Origin: DASXTK01 sp050744325
Lineage (GTDB): Bacteria; Actinomycetota; Acidimicrobiia; Acidimicrobiales; VFJN01
NCBI GenBank assembly: GCA_050744325.1
Contig: JBOGHK010000007.1
Span: 1 to 64,000, forward strand
Length of the DNA: 64,000 nt
Direction: 5' to 3'
Shown here in pieces: positions 8,265 through 17,416 of the stretch. Position numbers and translations under genes: made by a program. Below the pieces are notes generated by a model, which saw only the letters and a list, made by a program, of their open reading frames with translations, was not told the origin of the DNA and ran no database searches. Position 1 is the first letter of the stretch; the number at the start of each line of letters is the position of its first letter.

Positions 8265-10285
8265 CCGAATCCGCTACGGCGGAAGTCGGTTCACCGGCGA
8301 CATCCGCTACGGCGGAAGTCGACCCGGTGCTGCTCGAGATCGTCGAGGGGACGCTGGCGTCGATCGAAGCCGAGGTCGAAGACCAGATCGGCCGCACGTC
8401 GCGCTCGCCGATGATCCGCGACCAGCACGACTTCCGGGCGGGGATCCACGACCGCCGGCTGCGCAAGCTGACCGGCCGGTCCTACTCGGCGCTGGTACAC
8501 CCCGTGGTCCGCGACTTCCCGATCGAGACGATGCGGCCGGGCGACATCTTCTTCCACAACGACGTGTACCTGTCCGAGGGCGGCATCGGCCACCTGCCCG
8601 ATCTCTGCGTCACCGTGCCGGTGTTCCACGACGACGAGGTGGTCGCGTTCGTCCAGGCCTTCGGGCACCACGACGACATCGGGGGGTCGGTCCCCGGGTC
8701 GATGCCGTCCCACGCCACCTCGGTGTTCGAGGAAGGCCTGATGGTGCCGCCGGTCAAGCTGCACGACGCGGGGGTGCCCAACGACGGCGTGATCCGGATC
8801 CTGACCCGCAACTCGCGGATGCCCGACTCGATCGCCGGCGACCTCGATGCCGAGTGCTCCGCGTGCCTGATGGGCGCGACCCGGGTGGCCGACCTGTTCA
8901 CCCGCTACGGCCGCCCCGCCGTCGAGGGGTGCTTCGACGCGATCGTTGCGTCGTGCGCCGAGACCTTCCGGCGCGAGCTGCTGGCCAAGATCCCCGACGG
9001 GACCTGGACCTGGGAGGACTACGCCGAGCACGACGGTGTCGACGAGCCCCGGCTGCACCGCCAGCGGATCACGCTCACCAAGACCGCCGACCGGCTGGTG
9101 CTCGACCTCACCGGCACCAGCCCGCAGGCCAAGGGCCCGATCAACCATGCGGGCAACTACGCGGACGGCAACTTCCTGAAGAAGTGGCTGGCGCCGATCC
9201 TGCGCAACCTGGCCGACACGCCCGAACGCATGGCCGAGCTGGACGTCAACGAGGGCGTGGTCGAGCTGATCGACATCCGCTTCCCGCCGCCGGGCACGCT
9301 GGTGACGCCCGAGTTCCCCGCGCCGACCAACGCCCGCACGTTCGTGATCCTACGGCTGCTCGGGGTGCTGGCCGGCGTGATCGCCAAGGCCGTCGACGGC
9401 TACATGCCCGCTGACCAGGAGACCATCCGCTACACAGGGATCTCCGGCCACGACGCCGACGGTCGCTGGTACCTCAACCGCGAGATCCTCGGGGGCGGGT
9501 CAGGCGGCCGCTACTACGCCGACGGCAGCGACACCATCCACGTGGTGCCCGAGTCGCGGAACCTGCCGGTCGAGTTCGTCGAGGCCCGGTTCCCGGTGCG
9601 GGTCGAGACGCTGGGCCTGGCCACCGACTCAGGCGGCGCTGGGACGTTCCGGGGCGGGCTCGGCTATCGCAAGGAGATCCGGGTGCTGCACGACGCGAGC
9701 TTCATGTCGGTTGCCGACCGCTCGATCCTGTCGTGCTGGGGCGTGCGAGGCGGCAAGGCCGGCACGCCGTTCCGGGTCACCATCGACCCCGGCGGGGCGG
9801 GCGAGCGGGTGATGCCGGGCTTGTGCGACTGGGAGCCGGTCGCCGCGGGCGAGGTGGTCCGCATCGAGACCACCGGCGGTGGCGGGTGGGGTGACCCCCT
9901 GGAGCGTGATCCGTCGCGGGTGGCGCTCGACGTGCGCCAGGGCAAGGTCAGCCGGGAGGCCGCGGCGCGGGACTACGGCGTCCTGTTCGCCGATCCCGTT
10001 GCCACCCTCGATGGCAGTGGTCCGGCTGGCCCGGGTGGCCAGGCGGGTGGTGGTCCGGTCGGCGATGGTCGCAGTGGTGCCGATAGCGGCGGTGGTCGCG
10101 GTAGCCCCGCCGACGACGGCGGGCGGGACGAGGACCCCGTGGTGGACGGGGTGGCGACGGCGGCGTTACGGGCGCGGCTGACCGCCGAGCGGGGAGTGCC
10201 GCCGATGTTCGACCGCGGTCCCGGTTATCCGACGCTCGCCGATGGCGCCAGCCACGCCGCGGTGGACGACCTGCCGACGCGATAG
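8261..10285 (+). CDS. hyuB: Hydantoinase B/oxoprolinase-family subunit
   Basis: 674 residues and the obligate partner of HyuA. The family core runs from about residue 20 to 570 (MIRDQHDFRAGI, DIFFHNDVYLSEGGIGHLPD, GGGGWGDPLERDP). After about residue 575 there is a Gly/Asp-rich low-complexity stretch followed by about 40 more residues, a longer tail than usual. The N-terminus carries a duplicated SATAEV caused by a 20-bp exact repeat with 33-bp spacing (8269-8288 and 8302-8321). ATG at 8261 overlaps the hyuA stop. It is the last gene of the operon; the next gene is convergent. Confidence 0.93.
   Translation: MTESATAEVGSPATSATAEVDPVLLEIVEGTLASIEAEVEDQIGRTSRSPMIRDQHDFRAGIHDRRLRKLTGRSYSALVHPVVRDFPIETMRPGDIFFHNDVYLSEGGIGHLPDLCVTVPVFHDDEVVAFVQAFGHHDDIGGSVPGSMPSHATSVFEEGLMVPPVKLHDAGVPNDGVIRILTRNSRMPDSIAGDLDAECSACLMGATRVADLFTRYGRPAVEGCFDAIVASCAETFRRELLAKIPDGTWTWEDYAEHDGVDEPRLHRQRITLTKTADRLVLDLTGTSPQAKGPINHAGNYADGNFLKKWLAPILRNLADTPERMAELDVNEGVVELIDIRFPPPGTLVTPEFPAPTNARTFVILRLLGVLAGVIAKAVDGYMPADQETIRYTGISGHDADGRWYLNREILGGGSGGRYYADGSDTIHVVPESRNLPVEFVEARFPVRVETLGLATDSGGAGTFRGGLGYRKEIRVLHDASFMSVADRSILSCWGVRGGKAGTPFRVTIDPGGAGERVMPGLCDWEPVAAGEVVRIETTGGGGWGDPLERDPSRVALDVRQGKVSREAAARDYGVLFADPVATLDGSGPAGPGGQAGGGPVGDGRSGADSGGGRGSPADDGGRDEDPVVDGVATAALRARLTAERGVPPMFDRGPGYPTLADGASHAAVDDLPTR
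8269..8321 (+). repeat. Short in-frame duplication in the hyuB N-terminus
   Basis: Twenty identical bases occur at 8269-8288 and 8302-8321, a 33-bp period that repeats residues SATAEV. It keeps the frame, so it only lengthens the disordered N-terminus. Confidence 0.85.
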
Positions 10286-10381
10286 TGGTCGCCCGGCGAG
10301 CATGGCTGGCAGGGTGGCGAGACCATCCTGGCGCTCTTGGCCGATGACAGACGGTGGGACGGATCGGCGCATCAAATCCGG

Positions 10382-11059
10382 TCAGGTGACCAGCGAGCGG
10401 GCCCAGCCGTAGAGGGTGCGGGGCATGTCGACGACCCGGCTGGCGACGGCGACGGCCGGGCTGATCCCGTGCTCGGGGTCGTTCGGTCGCAATGTGGCGG
10501 CGAACCAGATCTGCTCGATGGTCGGCGGGCCGGTCGCGATCTGGGCGAGCACCGACGGGTCCTGGCCGTGGGCGGCCTCGTAGGCGGCGGCGAGCGACGT
10601 CGAGCGCCCGACCCCGCCGCCGCAGTGGGCGAACACCCGGCCCTCGGCACCCTCGACCAGGTCGAGGAAGCGGCGGATCTGCTCGGGGGTCGGCGCCCGG
10701 CCGTCGGGGATCGGGAGCGCCACGTAGTCCAAGCCCAGGTCGGCCAAGGCGTCGCGGTCGTCCTCGGTGGCATCGGCCGGGCTACCGGTGCGGACGTCGA
10801 TCACCAGCGTGACCCCGTGCTCGACCAGCCCCCGGTACTCCTCGGTCGTCGTCTGGCCGCCGACCAGCAGGCCGTCGTCGACCAGCCGGAGATGGCGGAT
10901 CGAGGGCCAGCTCTCGTCGTGGAGCCGAGGATCCTTCCCTGCCCAGCGCGCGCCGAATCCGGCCAGCGTGATCGTCGCGTTGACCGTGACGAACACCCCC
11001 AGCCACGCGCCCGTGACCAGGCCGAGGATCTGCAGCGGGCGGCGGGGTATGCGCGTCAT
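10382..11059 (-). CDS. Membrane-anchored dual-specificity/tyrosine phosphatase-like protein
   Basis: 225 residues. The Cys-phosphatase signature HCGGGVGR is at residues 145-152, fitting HCxxGxxR with nucleophile Cys146 and Arg152. An upstream loop IPDGRAP holds a candidate general-acid Asp119. Residues 10-36 form one hydrophobic segment, so the protein is probably anchored with its catalytic domain on one face of the membrane. The ATG at 11059 is preferred over upstream in-frame starts because the hydrophobic segment then follows a short basic N-terminus (MTRIPRRP). A 10-bp-pitch direct repeat (11131-11146) lies 72 bp upstream. It could act on phosphoprotein, phosphoinositide or inositol phosphate; the sequence does not decide. 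Confidence 0.75.
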   Translation of the reverse strand: MTRIPRRPLQILGLVTGAWLGVFVTVNATITLAGFGARWAGKDPRLHDESWPSIRHLRLVDDGLLVGGQTTTEEYRGLVEHGVTLVIDVRTGSPADATEDDRDALADLGLDYVALPIPDGRAPTPEQIRRFLDLVEGAEGRVFAHCGGGVGRSTSLAAAYEAAHGQDPSVLAQIATGPPTIEQIWFAATLRPNDPEHGISPAVAVASRVVDMPRTLYGWARSLVT

Positions 11060-11130
11060 TGCCGTAGTCTCGCTCCCGTTGCACGCCCGGCGTCGTCCGC
11101 TCGTGGCGGTCGACAGCTGGATATCTCCGG

Positions 11131-11146
11131 GTAAGCCGTGGTTAAG
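11131..11146 (-). promoter_or_regulatory. Candidate OmpR-type direct-repeat box
   Basis: GTAAG at 11131 and GTTAAG at 11141 (CTTAAC and CTTAC on the minus strand) repeat with a 10-bp pitch. They lie 72 bp upstream of the phosphatase-like gene. Similar repeats precede two genes of the envelope cluster (20557-20572, 23516-23530), whose local response regulator is of the OmpR class. Binding is inferred. Confidence 0.35.
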
Positions 11147-11168
11147 GGGCTTGGGATGGGATGATCCC

Positions 11169-11217
11169 GTCACCGCCCTGGGCCGGAACTACCGCCTCAC
11201 CGGTTTAGGGCGGTGAC
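11169..11217 (-). terminator. Inverted repeat downstream of the BTAD regulator
   Basis: Perfect 11-bp arms GTCACCGCCCT (11169-11179) and AGGGCGGTGAC (11207-11217) with a 27-nt loop. It begins 22 bp past the stop of the leftward regulator gene. No U-tract follows, as is common in high-GC actinobacteria. Confidence 0.5.
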
Positions 11218-11239
11218 AGCTCGCGCGGGGCGGATCCCC

Positions 11240-14200
11240 CTACGCCCCGATCAGGCGCCGATGCAGCTGCCGGGTGCTCTCCGACGGTTCGACCCCGAGC
11301 TCGGCGAGGGCCTCCATGCAGCGCACCAGCAGCCGCTGCGCACCTGAGCGGTCGCGGCGGGCCAGGGCGGCGCCCACCAGCACCCCGTAGGCCTCCTCGG
11401 CCCGGGTGTCGACCTCCAGCGCCCGGTGGGCGACGGCTTCGGCGCGGTCGGTGTCGCCCTGCGCGAGCAGGAGCTGCCCGGCCCGGACGGCTGAGCTCAC
11501 GAACCGGGTTCGGTAGTGCTCCCGAGGTAGCGAGATCCACTCACCGTCACCGACGTCGGCGTAGAGGTCGCCCCGGTAGAGCGCGACCGCTGCCAGGTGG
11601 TGGTCGAGCGCGAGCGACGGTGCCCCGTCCTCCTCGGCCTGCGCGGCGGCGGCGCGATGGTCGTCGAACTCGTCGACATCGATGCGCAGGTGCTCGCCGG
11701 CGGCCAGCCGCACGGCCTGGCCGTCCAGCCGCACCAGATAGGAAGGGTCGCGGCTGTCCCGCCATGGCTCCAGCAACCGCAACAGCCGGCTGAGGGTCAC
11801 GGCCAGGTTGTTGCCAGCGGCCCGTTCGTCGAGGTCGGGCCACAGCGCCCCGATGATGCGGCTGCGGGTGGTGTGGCGGTGGCTGGTCAGGTAGGCCACC
11901 AGGACCTGGATGCGCTGGCGGTGCAGGTCGGGATCGACGAGCTCCTCGCCGTCCCAGCCGTCGCGTCGCACCGCCAGCGGGCCGAGCACCGCGAGGTAGG
12001 TCGATCGGGGAGGCGGTGCCGGCGACGCCGCGAGCAGCACCTTCGCGGCCTTGGGCTCGCCGGGGGCATTGGCCAGGGCCCGGACGGCCTCGCGGCCCGG
12101 CGCACCGAGGGCGTCGAGCAGCGCGGCACCCTCGGACCGGCCGACCGCGGCGAGCCCCACGGCGAGCTCGGCCGCGTGGCGGAAGTGCAGCGTCGACCGG
12201 GTGATCCCGATCGGCGGGAGGTCGGCCGTGCGCAGCGGGGCGTCCCAGCCCGCATGGGTCGCGACGACCAGTGCCGCCAGGTCGCGAGCGATGGCCAGAT
12301 GACCCGTCAGCGGCGCGCCGTCCCAGTGCTTGCGGGCTTCGGGCACCAGGATGTAGCTGAGCGACAGGGTGTGGCGCCACCAGCGACGGGTCACCCCGCG
12401 TTCGATGCCCTCGCGTGCCACGAGGTCGGTGAGGGTCCTGGACGCCTCGGCCTCGTGTCCCTCGGCCAGCTGGAGCGCGGCCGTGGCGAGCGCGCAGTGC
12501 AGCGACAGCCGTCCGGTCGCCGACGGGACGGTGACCATGGCTTCGTCGAGGAGGCGCTGGGCGGCGGCCACGTCGCCGATCTGGGAGAAGGCGACGCTGG
12601 CATGGTTGAGGACCGACGCCAGCAGGAAGCCCAGTCCCATCACCCGCCCGGCGGCCAGGAGGCCGGGGAGCCGCTCGATGAACTCGTCGATCTGCCCGAG
12701 GGACCACGTGGCCATCAGGCGTGGGCAGTCGATGACGAACTGCAGGGCGGGATCCAGCCCCGACGCCACCGGGGCCAGGATCCGGGCGACAGCCTCGGGC
12801 TGACCGCGATCGACGTGCACCCAGGCGCTCAACGCGATGGCGTACGCCTCGAACGTCGGGGGCAGCACGCCGGACGTGACCCGCGCGAGATGGTCGAGGA
12901 CGCCCTGGTCGTTGCCGGCGATGTCCTCCATCAGAGCGGCCTTGACCCGCATCATCGCCTCGGCAGCGGGGTCGCCGGTCGCTGCCAGCTCGGTGAGCCG
13001 GGGTGTCACCTCGGCAAGGACGTCGAGATCCTGCCGCCACCAGGCCAGCGTCCCGCGATGCGCGATGGCGAGCAGCTCGGCGGCATCGTCGCCTTCGGCC
13101 TGGCTGCGCGACATCGCCATGCGCAGCGGCTCGTCCGCTCGGCGCGGCGTCGCCAGCGACGCGTGGACCGCGGTGGTCAGGACACCTGCCGCCGAGTCGC
13201 GGACCTCGGGCGGGCAGGCGGCGAGCCAGCGGCTCAGCTGGCCGGCGGACACGCGGTCGCTGGCCAGGCACGCGGCGCGGAGCACACCCGGGACGGCGTC
13301 CCAGAGCTCGCCGCCTTCGGCCAGCGTGAACGCCTCGCCGAACCACCTCCGTTCGACCAGGTGGGTGGCAGCCCGGCGTCGCAGTCCCGCACGCTCACCG
13401 GAGGCCAACACGATGTCGGGCGTCGAGCGCCACAGGCTGTGCGGCACGTACCAGCCGCCCTCTCGTCGGCCGACCAGCGGCACGCCGTCGAACACCTGGG
13501 CCAGGTTGACGCGCATGCCGAGCGCTGCGGACGCGAGGTCGTCATCGGCGCCGCCGAGATCGCACACGGCAGCGAGGACCTGCCGCTTGAGCGGCCCAAG
13601 CGGTTCGAGGACCTGCTCCCACAGGTAGGACCCGGTCACGTTCGGCCCGACGCTGGCCGCCAGCTCGGCCATGGCTGGCCAGCCTCCCGTGCTCGCGACG
13701 CGGTCGGGCTCGAGGCCGCGGTTGGCGGCGAAGGACGAGAGCTCGTCGTCGGAGAACCGCAGCTCGTCCTCCAGGAGCTGCAGCACGGCCCCTTGGCCGC
13801 GATACCGGCTCAGCGGCACCGGCGGGTCGGCCCGGCTCGCGAACACCACGTGGCCGTTGGCCGGCAGGACGTCGACCAGCCCGGCGAGCCACGTCGCACC
13901 GGTGGAGCCGGGGGGCACGAGGTGGACGTCGTCAAGGACCAGGCAGGCCTCGGCGGGCGCCCGCTGCCAGACGGCGTCGGCGATGGTCGCGGGATCGATG
14001 ACCGACGGCCCCCGGCTCACCCCGTCGACCCCTGCATCGTCCGCGCCCGAGCTGGCCAGTGCGGTGGCCACCACGTGCGCCAGGCGGTCAGCGTGGGCGT
14101 CGGACGGGTCGACGGCGATCCAGAGGTCTTCGCCGCGCGGGGCGAGGAGGTTCTCCGCGATGGCCTGCGCGAGCAGCGTCGTCTTCCCGAGGCCCGGGCC

Positions 14201-14317
14201 ACCGGCGAGATAGGTGATGCGATGCTGCCAGCGCTGGCTGAGCGAGCGCAGCAGCCGTGGCCGGGGCAGCAGGTCGGGCCGCGGCTCCGGTGGTACGAAC
14301 CGGAACGAGCGAGACAT
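11240..14317 (-). CDS. STAND-ATPase transcriptional regulator with C-terminal winged helix and BTAD (SARP-like)
   Basis: 1025 residues. An N-terminal MalT-like P-loop NTPase has Walker A GGPGLGKTT (39-47) and Walker B ACLVLDDV near residue 120. A long helical repeat region follows. From about 772 to the end there is an OmpR-type winged helix (YLAVLGPLAVRR) and a bacterial transcriptional activator domain (ALYRGDLYADVGDGEW). In most SARP-STAND proteins the DNA-binding/BTAD unit is N-terminal; here it is C-terminal. ATG at 14317 is the natural start, 188 bp from the P450 stop on the same strand. It is probably an inducer-dependent activator; possible targets are the flanking P450 and phosphatase genes. 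Confidence 0.85.
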   Translation of the reverse strand: MSRSFRFVPPEPRPDLLPRPRLLRSLSQRWQHRITYLAGGPGLGKTTLLAQAIAENLLAPRGEDLWIAVDPSDAHADRLAHVVATALASSGADDAGVDGVSRGPSVIDPATIADAVWQRAPAEACLVLDDVHLVPPGSTGATWLAGLVDVLPANGHVVFASRADPPVPLSRYRGQGAVLQLLEDELRFSDDELSSFAANRGLEPDRVASTGGWPAMAELAASVGPNVTGSYLWEQVLEPLGPLKRQVLAAVCDLGGADDDLASAALGMRVNLAQVFDGVPLVGRREGGWYVPHSLWRSTPDIVLASGERAGLRRRAATHLVERRWFGEAFTLAEGGELWDAVPGVLRAACLASDRVSAGQLSRWLAACPPEVRDSAAGVLTTAVHASLATPRRADEPLRMAMSRSQAEGDDAAELLAIAHRGTLAWWRQDLDVLAEVTPRLTELAATGDPAAEAMMRVKAALMEDIAGNDQGVLDHLARVTSGVLPPTFEAYAIALSAWVHVDRGQPEAVARILAPVASGLDPALQFVIDCPRLMATWSLGQIDEFIERLPGLLAAGRVMGLGFLLASVLNHASVAFSQIGDVAAAQRLLDEAMVTVPSATGRLSLHCALATAALQLAEGHEAEASRTLTDLVAREGIERGVTRRWWRHTLSLSYILVPEARKHWDGAPLTGHLAIARDLAALVVATHAGWDAPLRTADLPPIGITRSTLHFRHAAELAVGLAAVGRSEGAALLDALGAPGREAVRALANAPGEPKAAKVLLAASPAPPPRSTYLAVLGPLAVRRDGWDGEELVDPDLHRQRIQVLVAYLTSHRHTTRSRIIGALWPDLDERAAGNNLAVTLSRLLRLLEPWRDSRDPSYLVRLDGQAVRLAAGEHLRIDVDEFDDHRAAAAQAEEDGAPSLALDHHLAAVALYRGDLYADVGDGEWISLPREHYRTRFVSSAVRAGQLLLAQGDTDRAEAVAHRALEVDTRAEEAYGVLVGAALARRDRSGAQRLLVRCMEALAELGVEPSESTRQLHRRLIGA

Positions 14318-14505
14318 GGCCTGTCCACCGTACGACGTCCGGCGGACCTAGGTCGGCCGAAACACTCGTTCTGTGTACGGCAACCCCGGCGTTTCCTGCC
14401 AGGTCGAGCACTCAGAACCGTGGGGTCAGGGGCGAACGGCCGCGGGCATCGGGCCACCATGCCCGACATGGGTCGGACCGCACCTCGGGCGTGCCGACCC
14501 GTTCG

Positions 14506-15744
14506 CTACCGCCTCGGGCCGACCGGGGCCGTCGGGGTGAAGGCGACCGGCATCCGTTCGTAGCCGGTGATGAAGTTCGCCTCGCGCCAGGCCAGCTGCG
14601 ACTCGTCGCCGATCTCGTCGGCCAAGCGCAGGTCTGGCAGTCGCTCGGCCAACCGGTCGACCATGATCCGCAGCTCGACGCGGGCCAGGCTGTTGCCCAG
14701 GCAGAAGTGGGAGCCGAAGCCGAAGGCGACATGCTCGTTGGGCTCGCGCCGGATGTCGAAGCGGAACGGGTCGGCGAACACCTCCCCGTCGCGATTCGCC
14801 GAGGGGTAGACCAGCAGCACCTGGTCGCCCTCGGCCATGACCTGGCCCCGCAGCTCGGCGTCGCGGGTCACCGTGCGGTTCATGTTCTTGATCGGCGACA
14901 CCCAGCGCAGCATCTCCTCCACCGCGGTCGACAGGACGCTGCGGTCCTGGTGCAGCTGACGCCACTGCTCGGGATGGGTGATCAGTTGGAGCACGCCGCC
15001 CGACAGCACGTGGCGGGTGGTCTCGTCGCCACCGATCAGGATCAGCAGCGACTCGTGCACCAGGCTGTCGGCGTCGAGCCGGTCGCCGTCGACCTCGGCG
15101 CGGACCAGCACGCTCATCAGGTCGTCGGTCGGCTCGGCGCGCCGGTCCGCGATCACCCGGGTCGCGTACTCCTGGTACTCCACGAACGCCTCGGCAGCTC
15201 GGAGCAGGGCCGGGTTCTCGGGGTCGTCCAGCCCGACCAGACCGCGCAGCAGGTCGTCGGACCACCGCATCAGCGTGTCCCGGTCCTCGGGGGCGACGCC
15301 CAGCGCGTCGCCGATCATGATCAGCGGCAGGGGAGCGGCGATGTCCCACACGAAGTCGCACTCACCGCGCTCGCACACCCGGTCGATGATGTCGTCGCAT
15401 ACCCGGCGGACCTTCGCCTCCTGGTCGCGCACCTGGCGGGGGGTGAAGCCCCGGTTCACCAGCTTGCGGCGCTGCCAGTGCTGGGGGTCGTCCATGTCGA
15501 TCATCATCGGCAGCGCCGGCGAGTCGGGTCGGATGCCCTGCGCGCTCGACCACACGTCCGGGGCCTTGGCGACCGCCTTCAGGTCGTGGTAGCGGGTGAT
15601 CGCCCAGACGCCGCTGGTCTCGTCGAAGTAGACGGGCGCGTGCTCGCGCATCCAGCTGAACACGTCGTGCGGGTTGCGACCCCAGAACGCCCCGCTGACG
15701 AGGTCCACGTCGGGATGCGTGGGGTGGTCGACCCGGCGCGCCAT
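14506..15744 (-). CDS. Cytochrome P450, CYP142-like (candidate steroid side-chain hydroxylase)
   Basis: 412 residues. All P450 landmarks are present: I-helix GGDETTR (238-244), ExxR EEMLR (276-280) and heme loop FGFGSHFCLGNS (341-352) with thiolate Cys348. Blocks such as GIRPDSPALPMMIDMDDP and CERGECDFVWDIAAPLP closely resemble mycobacterial CYP142, which oxidises the cholesterol side chain at C26/C27. ATG at 15744 begins MARRVDHPTHPDVDL, a normal P450 N-terminus; the open frame further upstream overlaps the lipoprotein gene and is not needed. The lipoprotein stop is only 25 bp upstream, so the two may be co-transcribed. No ferredoxin or reductase gene is adjacent. Substrate is inferred from similarity. 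Confidence 0.9.
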   Translation of the reverse strand: MARRVDHPTHPDVDLVSGAFWGRNPHDVFSWMREHAPVYFDETSGVWAITRYHDLKAVAKAPDVWSSAQGIRPDSPALPMMIDMDDPQHWQRRKLVNRGFTPRQVRDQEAKVRRVCDDIIDRVCERGECDFVWDIAAPLPLIMIGDALGVAPEDRDTLMRWSDDLLRGLVGLDDPENPALLRAAEAFVEYQEYATRVIADRRAEPTDDLMSVLVRAEVDGDRLDADSLVHESLLILIGGDETTRHVLSGGVLQLITHPEQWRQLHQDRSVLSTAVEEMLRWVSPIKNMNRTVTRDAELRGQVMAEGDQVLLVYPSANRDGEVFADPFRFDIRREPNEHVAFGFGSHFCLGNSLARVELRIMVDRLAERLPDLRLADEIGDESQLAWREANFITGYERMPVAFTPTAPVGPRR

Positions 15745-15769
15745 GCCCGGATTCTGACACACCGTCAGG

Positions 15770-17362
15770 TCAGCGGCAGGGGAGCGGTTGGCCGGCCTCG
15801 TCGAGGAGCTGGACGGTCTCGGGCTCGGCGGTCGTGGCGCAGTCCGGTAGGAAGCCGAGGTCGTCCGGAGTGACGAGGACCGCCGCGCGCCGCTGATCTC
15901 CGGGCAGGACGACCAGTGGGACGTCGTCACCGTCACCGGTCGTCGTGTGGACCCGCATGGTGGCAGCCGGCAACGTGGTCATGACGACGACGAAGCCGGG
16001 AAACGTCTGGCCGTCCTCCAACTCCGTGGGTTCTGACATCAGCACCATGACGCTGCTGCCCACCGTGCCTGAGCTGCTCGACGTGCACACTCGCTCGCCC
16101 GTGGCCAGCTTCAGGCAGGGGTCGACCAGATACTGGCCCGTGGTGTCCGGATCGTCGGAACTGGAGCCCCAGCTGCCCAAGTTGCCGTCGTCGACCCGGC
16201 TCTGCAGCAACCACTCGATGCCGTCGGCGGTGCCGCGGGACAGCTCCACTGCGCCTTCGTCGGGGTGAAGGCCAGGGCCGCCCTGGGCTCGCAGCACCAG
16301 GTCGTCCCACTGCTCGGGTGTGCTGGGCTCGACCGAGGCCGCGACTGCGACCAGCTCATCCACCGATGGCAGGGCCTCGCCCTGGGCCACGACCAACAGG
16401 AGATCCCCCTCCTGAGTTGCGGTGGCCACGGCGCGGCGCGCGCCGTATCCGGTCTCGTCGCCTGACTGTTCCAGGACGACACCCGGTCGACCGTCGACCT
16501 CCTGGGCGACCACGTCGAGCTCGCCCCAGAACGTGTGTCGGTGGAGGCTGGCAGCGGTCGCGTCGAGGTCGAGTGCCTGCCCGGGCAGCGTGTTGACCGC
16601 CACGGTCCCGGCGTCGGGCGACCAGGCGGTCCCCGGCTCGCCGACCGCCCACACCGCGCTGTGGGCGCGGTCGCCGGCCGGCAGCGAGTCGGAGCCCGGC
16701 CAGGGCGGACTGACGAGGGTGATCGCGACGTCGGCGTCTGCCGATCCGACGACCTCCAGGTCACCTGGAGGGTCGGGCACCAGCGGCGCGAGCAGGTGAT
16801 CGGGCTCCGGCTCAACGGCGCGAGCGATCTCGACCATCTCGTCGCGGGTCGCATCCGCCGAGACCCGGACAGCCAGGTCGTCGCCGGCAACGACCACCAG
16901 ATCGGCCGGCACCGGCTCGCCATCCTCGTCGTGGCCAGGCGAGTAGATCGCCGGCTGGCCGTCGATCTCGAAGTGCTCGCTGTCCTCGTCGAGGTAGCCC
17001 GCGGATGCCTGGTCGAGGCCGCCCTGGAACCCCTCGAAGCCGGTCAACGAAACCCGCACCACGTCCGGTCCGTCGGGATCTGCGCCTGGCGGCGCCAGGA
17101 GCGTGATCGGCTCGTCGTCGCCGAAGCTGTCCGACGACCAGGTCTGCGAGATCGTGCCGAGCCCCGCTTGGACCAGCCGGAATCCCTCGGGCTCGTGGGC
17201 AACCGTGAACGGCGACGACTCGGTGGTTGTGCCCGCCGGGTCGTCGGTGCCCCGCCCGGACGCCTCGAGCGCATCGCCGTCGTCCGAACCGCAGGCAACG
17301 GTGCCGAGGAGAAGGACCGCGGCCGCCTGGGTGATCGGCGCGCCGATCGGTCGTAGCTTCAC
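15770..17362 (-). CDS. Uncharacterised secreted lipoprotein
   Basis: 530 residues. The N-terminus MKLRPIGAPITQAAAVLLLG followed by TVAC makes a signal peptide with a lipid-attachment Cys24, then an acidic, Thr/Ser-rich linker. The rest is a soluble extracytoplasmic region with two loosely similar halves (VRVSADATRDEMVEIARAVE and VAASVEPSTPEQW style segments), suggesting an internal duplication. No enzyme motif was recognised. It lies upstream of the P450 on the same strand, 25 bp apart, and is divergent from the M3 peptidase gene with a perfect 14-bp inverted repeat between them. It could be a binding or sensor lipoprotein; function unknown. Confidence 0.78.
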   Translation of the reverse strand: MKLRPIGAPITQAAAVLLLGTVACGSDDGDALEASGRGTDDPAGTTTESSPFTVAHEPEGFRLVQAGLGTISQTWSSDSFGDDEPITLLAPPGADPDGPDVVRVSLTGFEGFQGGLDQASAGYLDEDSEHFEIDGQPAIYSPGHDEDGEPVPADLVVVAGDDLAVRVSADATRDEMVEIARAVEPEPDHLLAPLVPDPPGDLEVVGSADADVAITLVSPPWPGSDSLPAGDRAHSAVWAVGEPGTAWSPDAGTVAVNTLPGQALDLDATAASLHRHTFWGELDVVAQEVDGRPGVVLEQSGDETGYGARRAVATATQEGDLLLVVAQGEALPSVDELVAVAASVEPSTPEQWDDLVLRAQGGPGLHPDEGAVELSRGTADGIEWLLQSRVDDGNLGSWGSSSDDPDTTGQYLVDPCLKLATGERVCTSSSSGTVGSSVMVLMSEPTELEDGQTFPGFVVVMTTLPAATMRVHTTTGDGDDVPLVVLPGDQRRAAVLVTPDDLGFLPDCATTAEPETVQLLDEAGQPLPCR

Positions 17363-17416
17363 CTTGCCGACAGTAGGACGCGTGCCCCCGCCGGTGGCTT
17401 CACCGCTTCGGGTTCC

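Noticed and set aside
11597..14563. Very long open frame on the + strand opposite the BTAD regulator
   Set aside because: It mirrors the regulator's codons; the regulator has recognisable domains and correct third-position bias, while this frame gives low-complexity Gly/Arg/His sequence.
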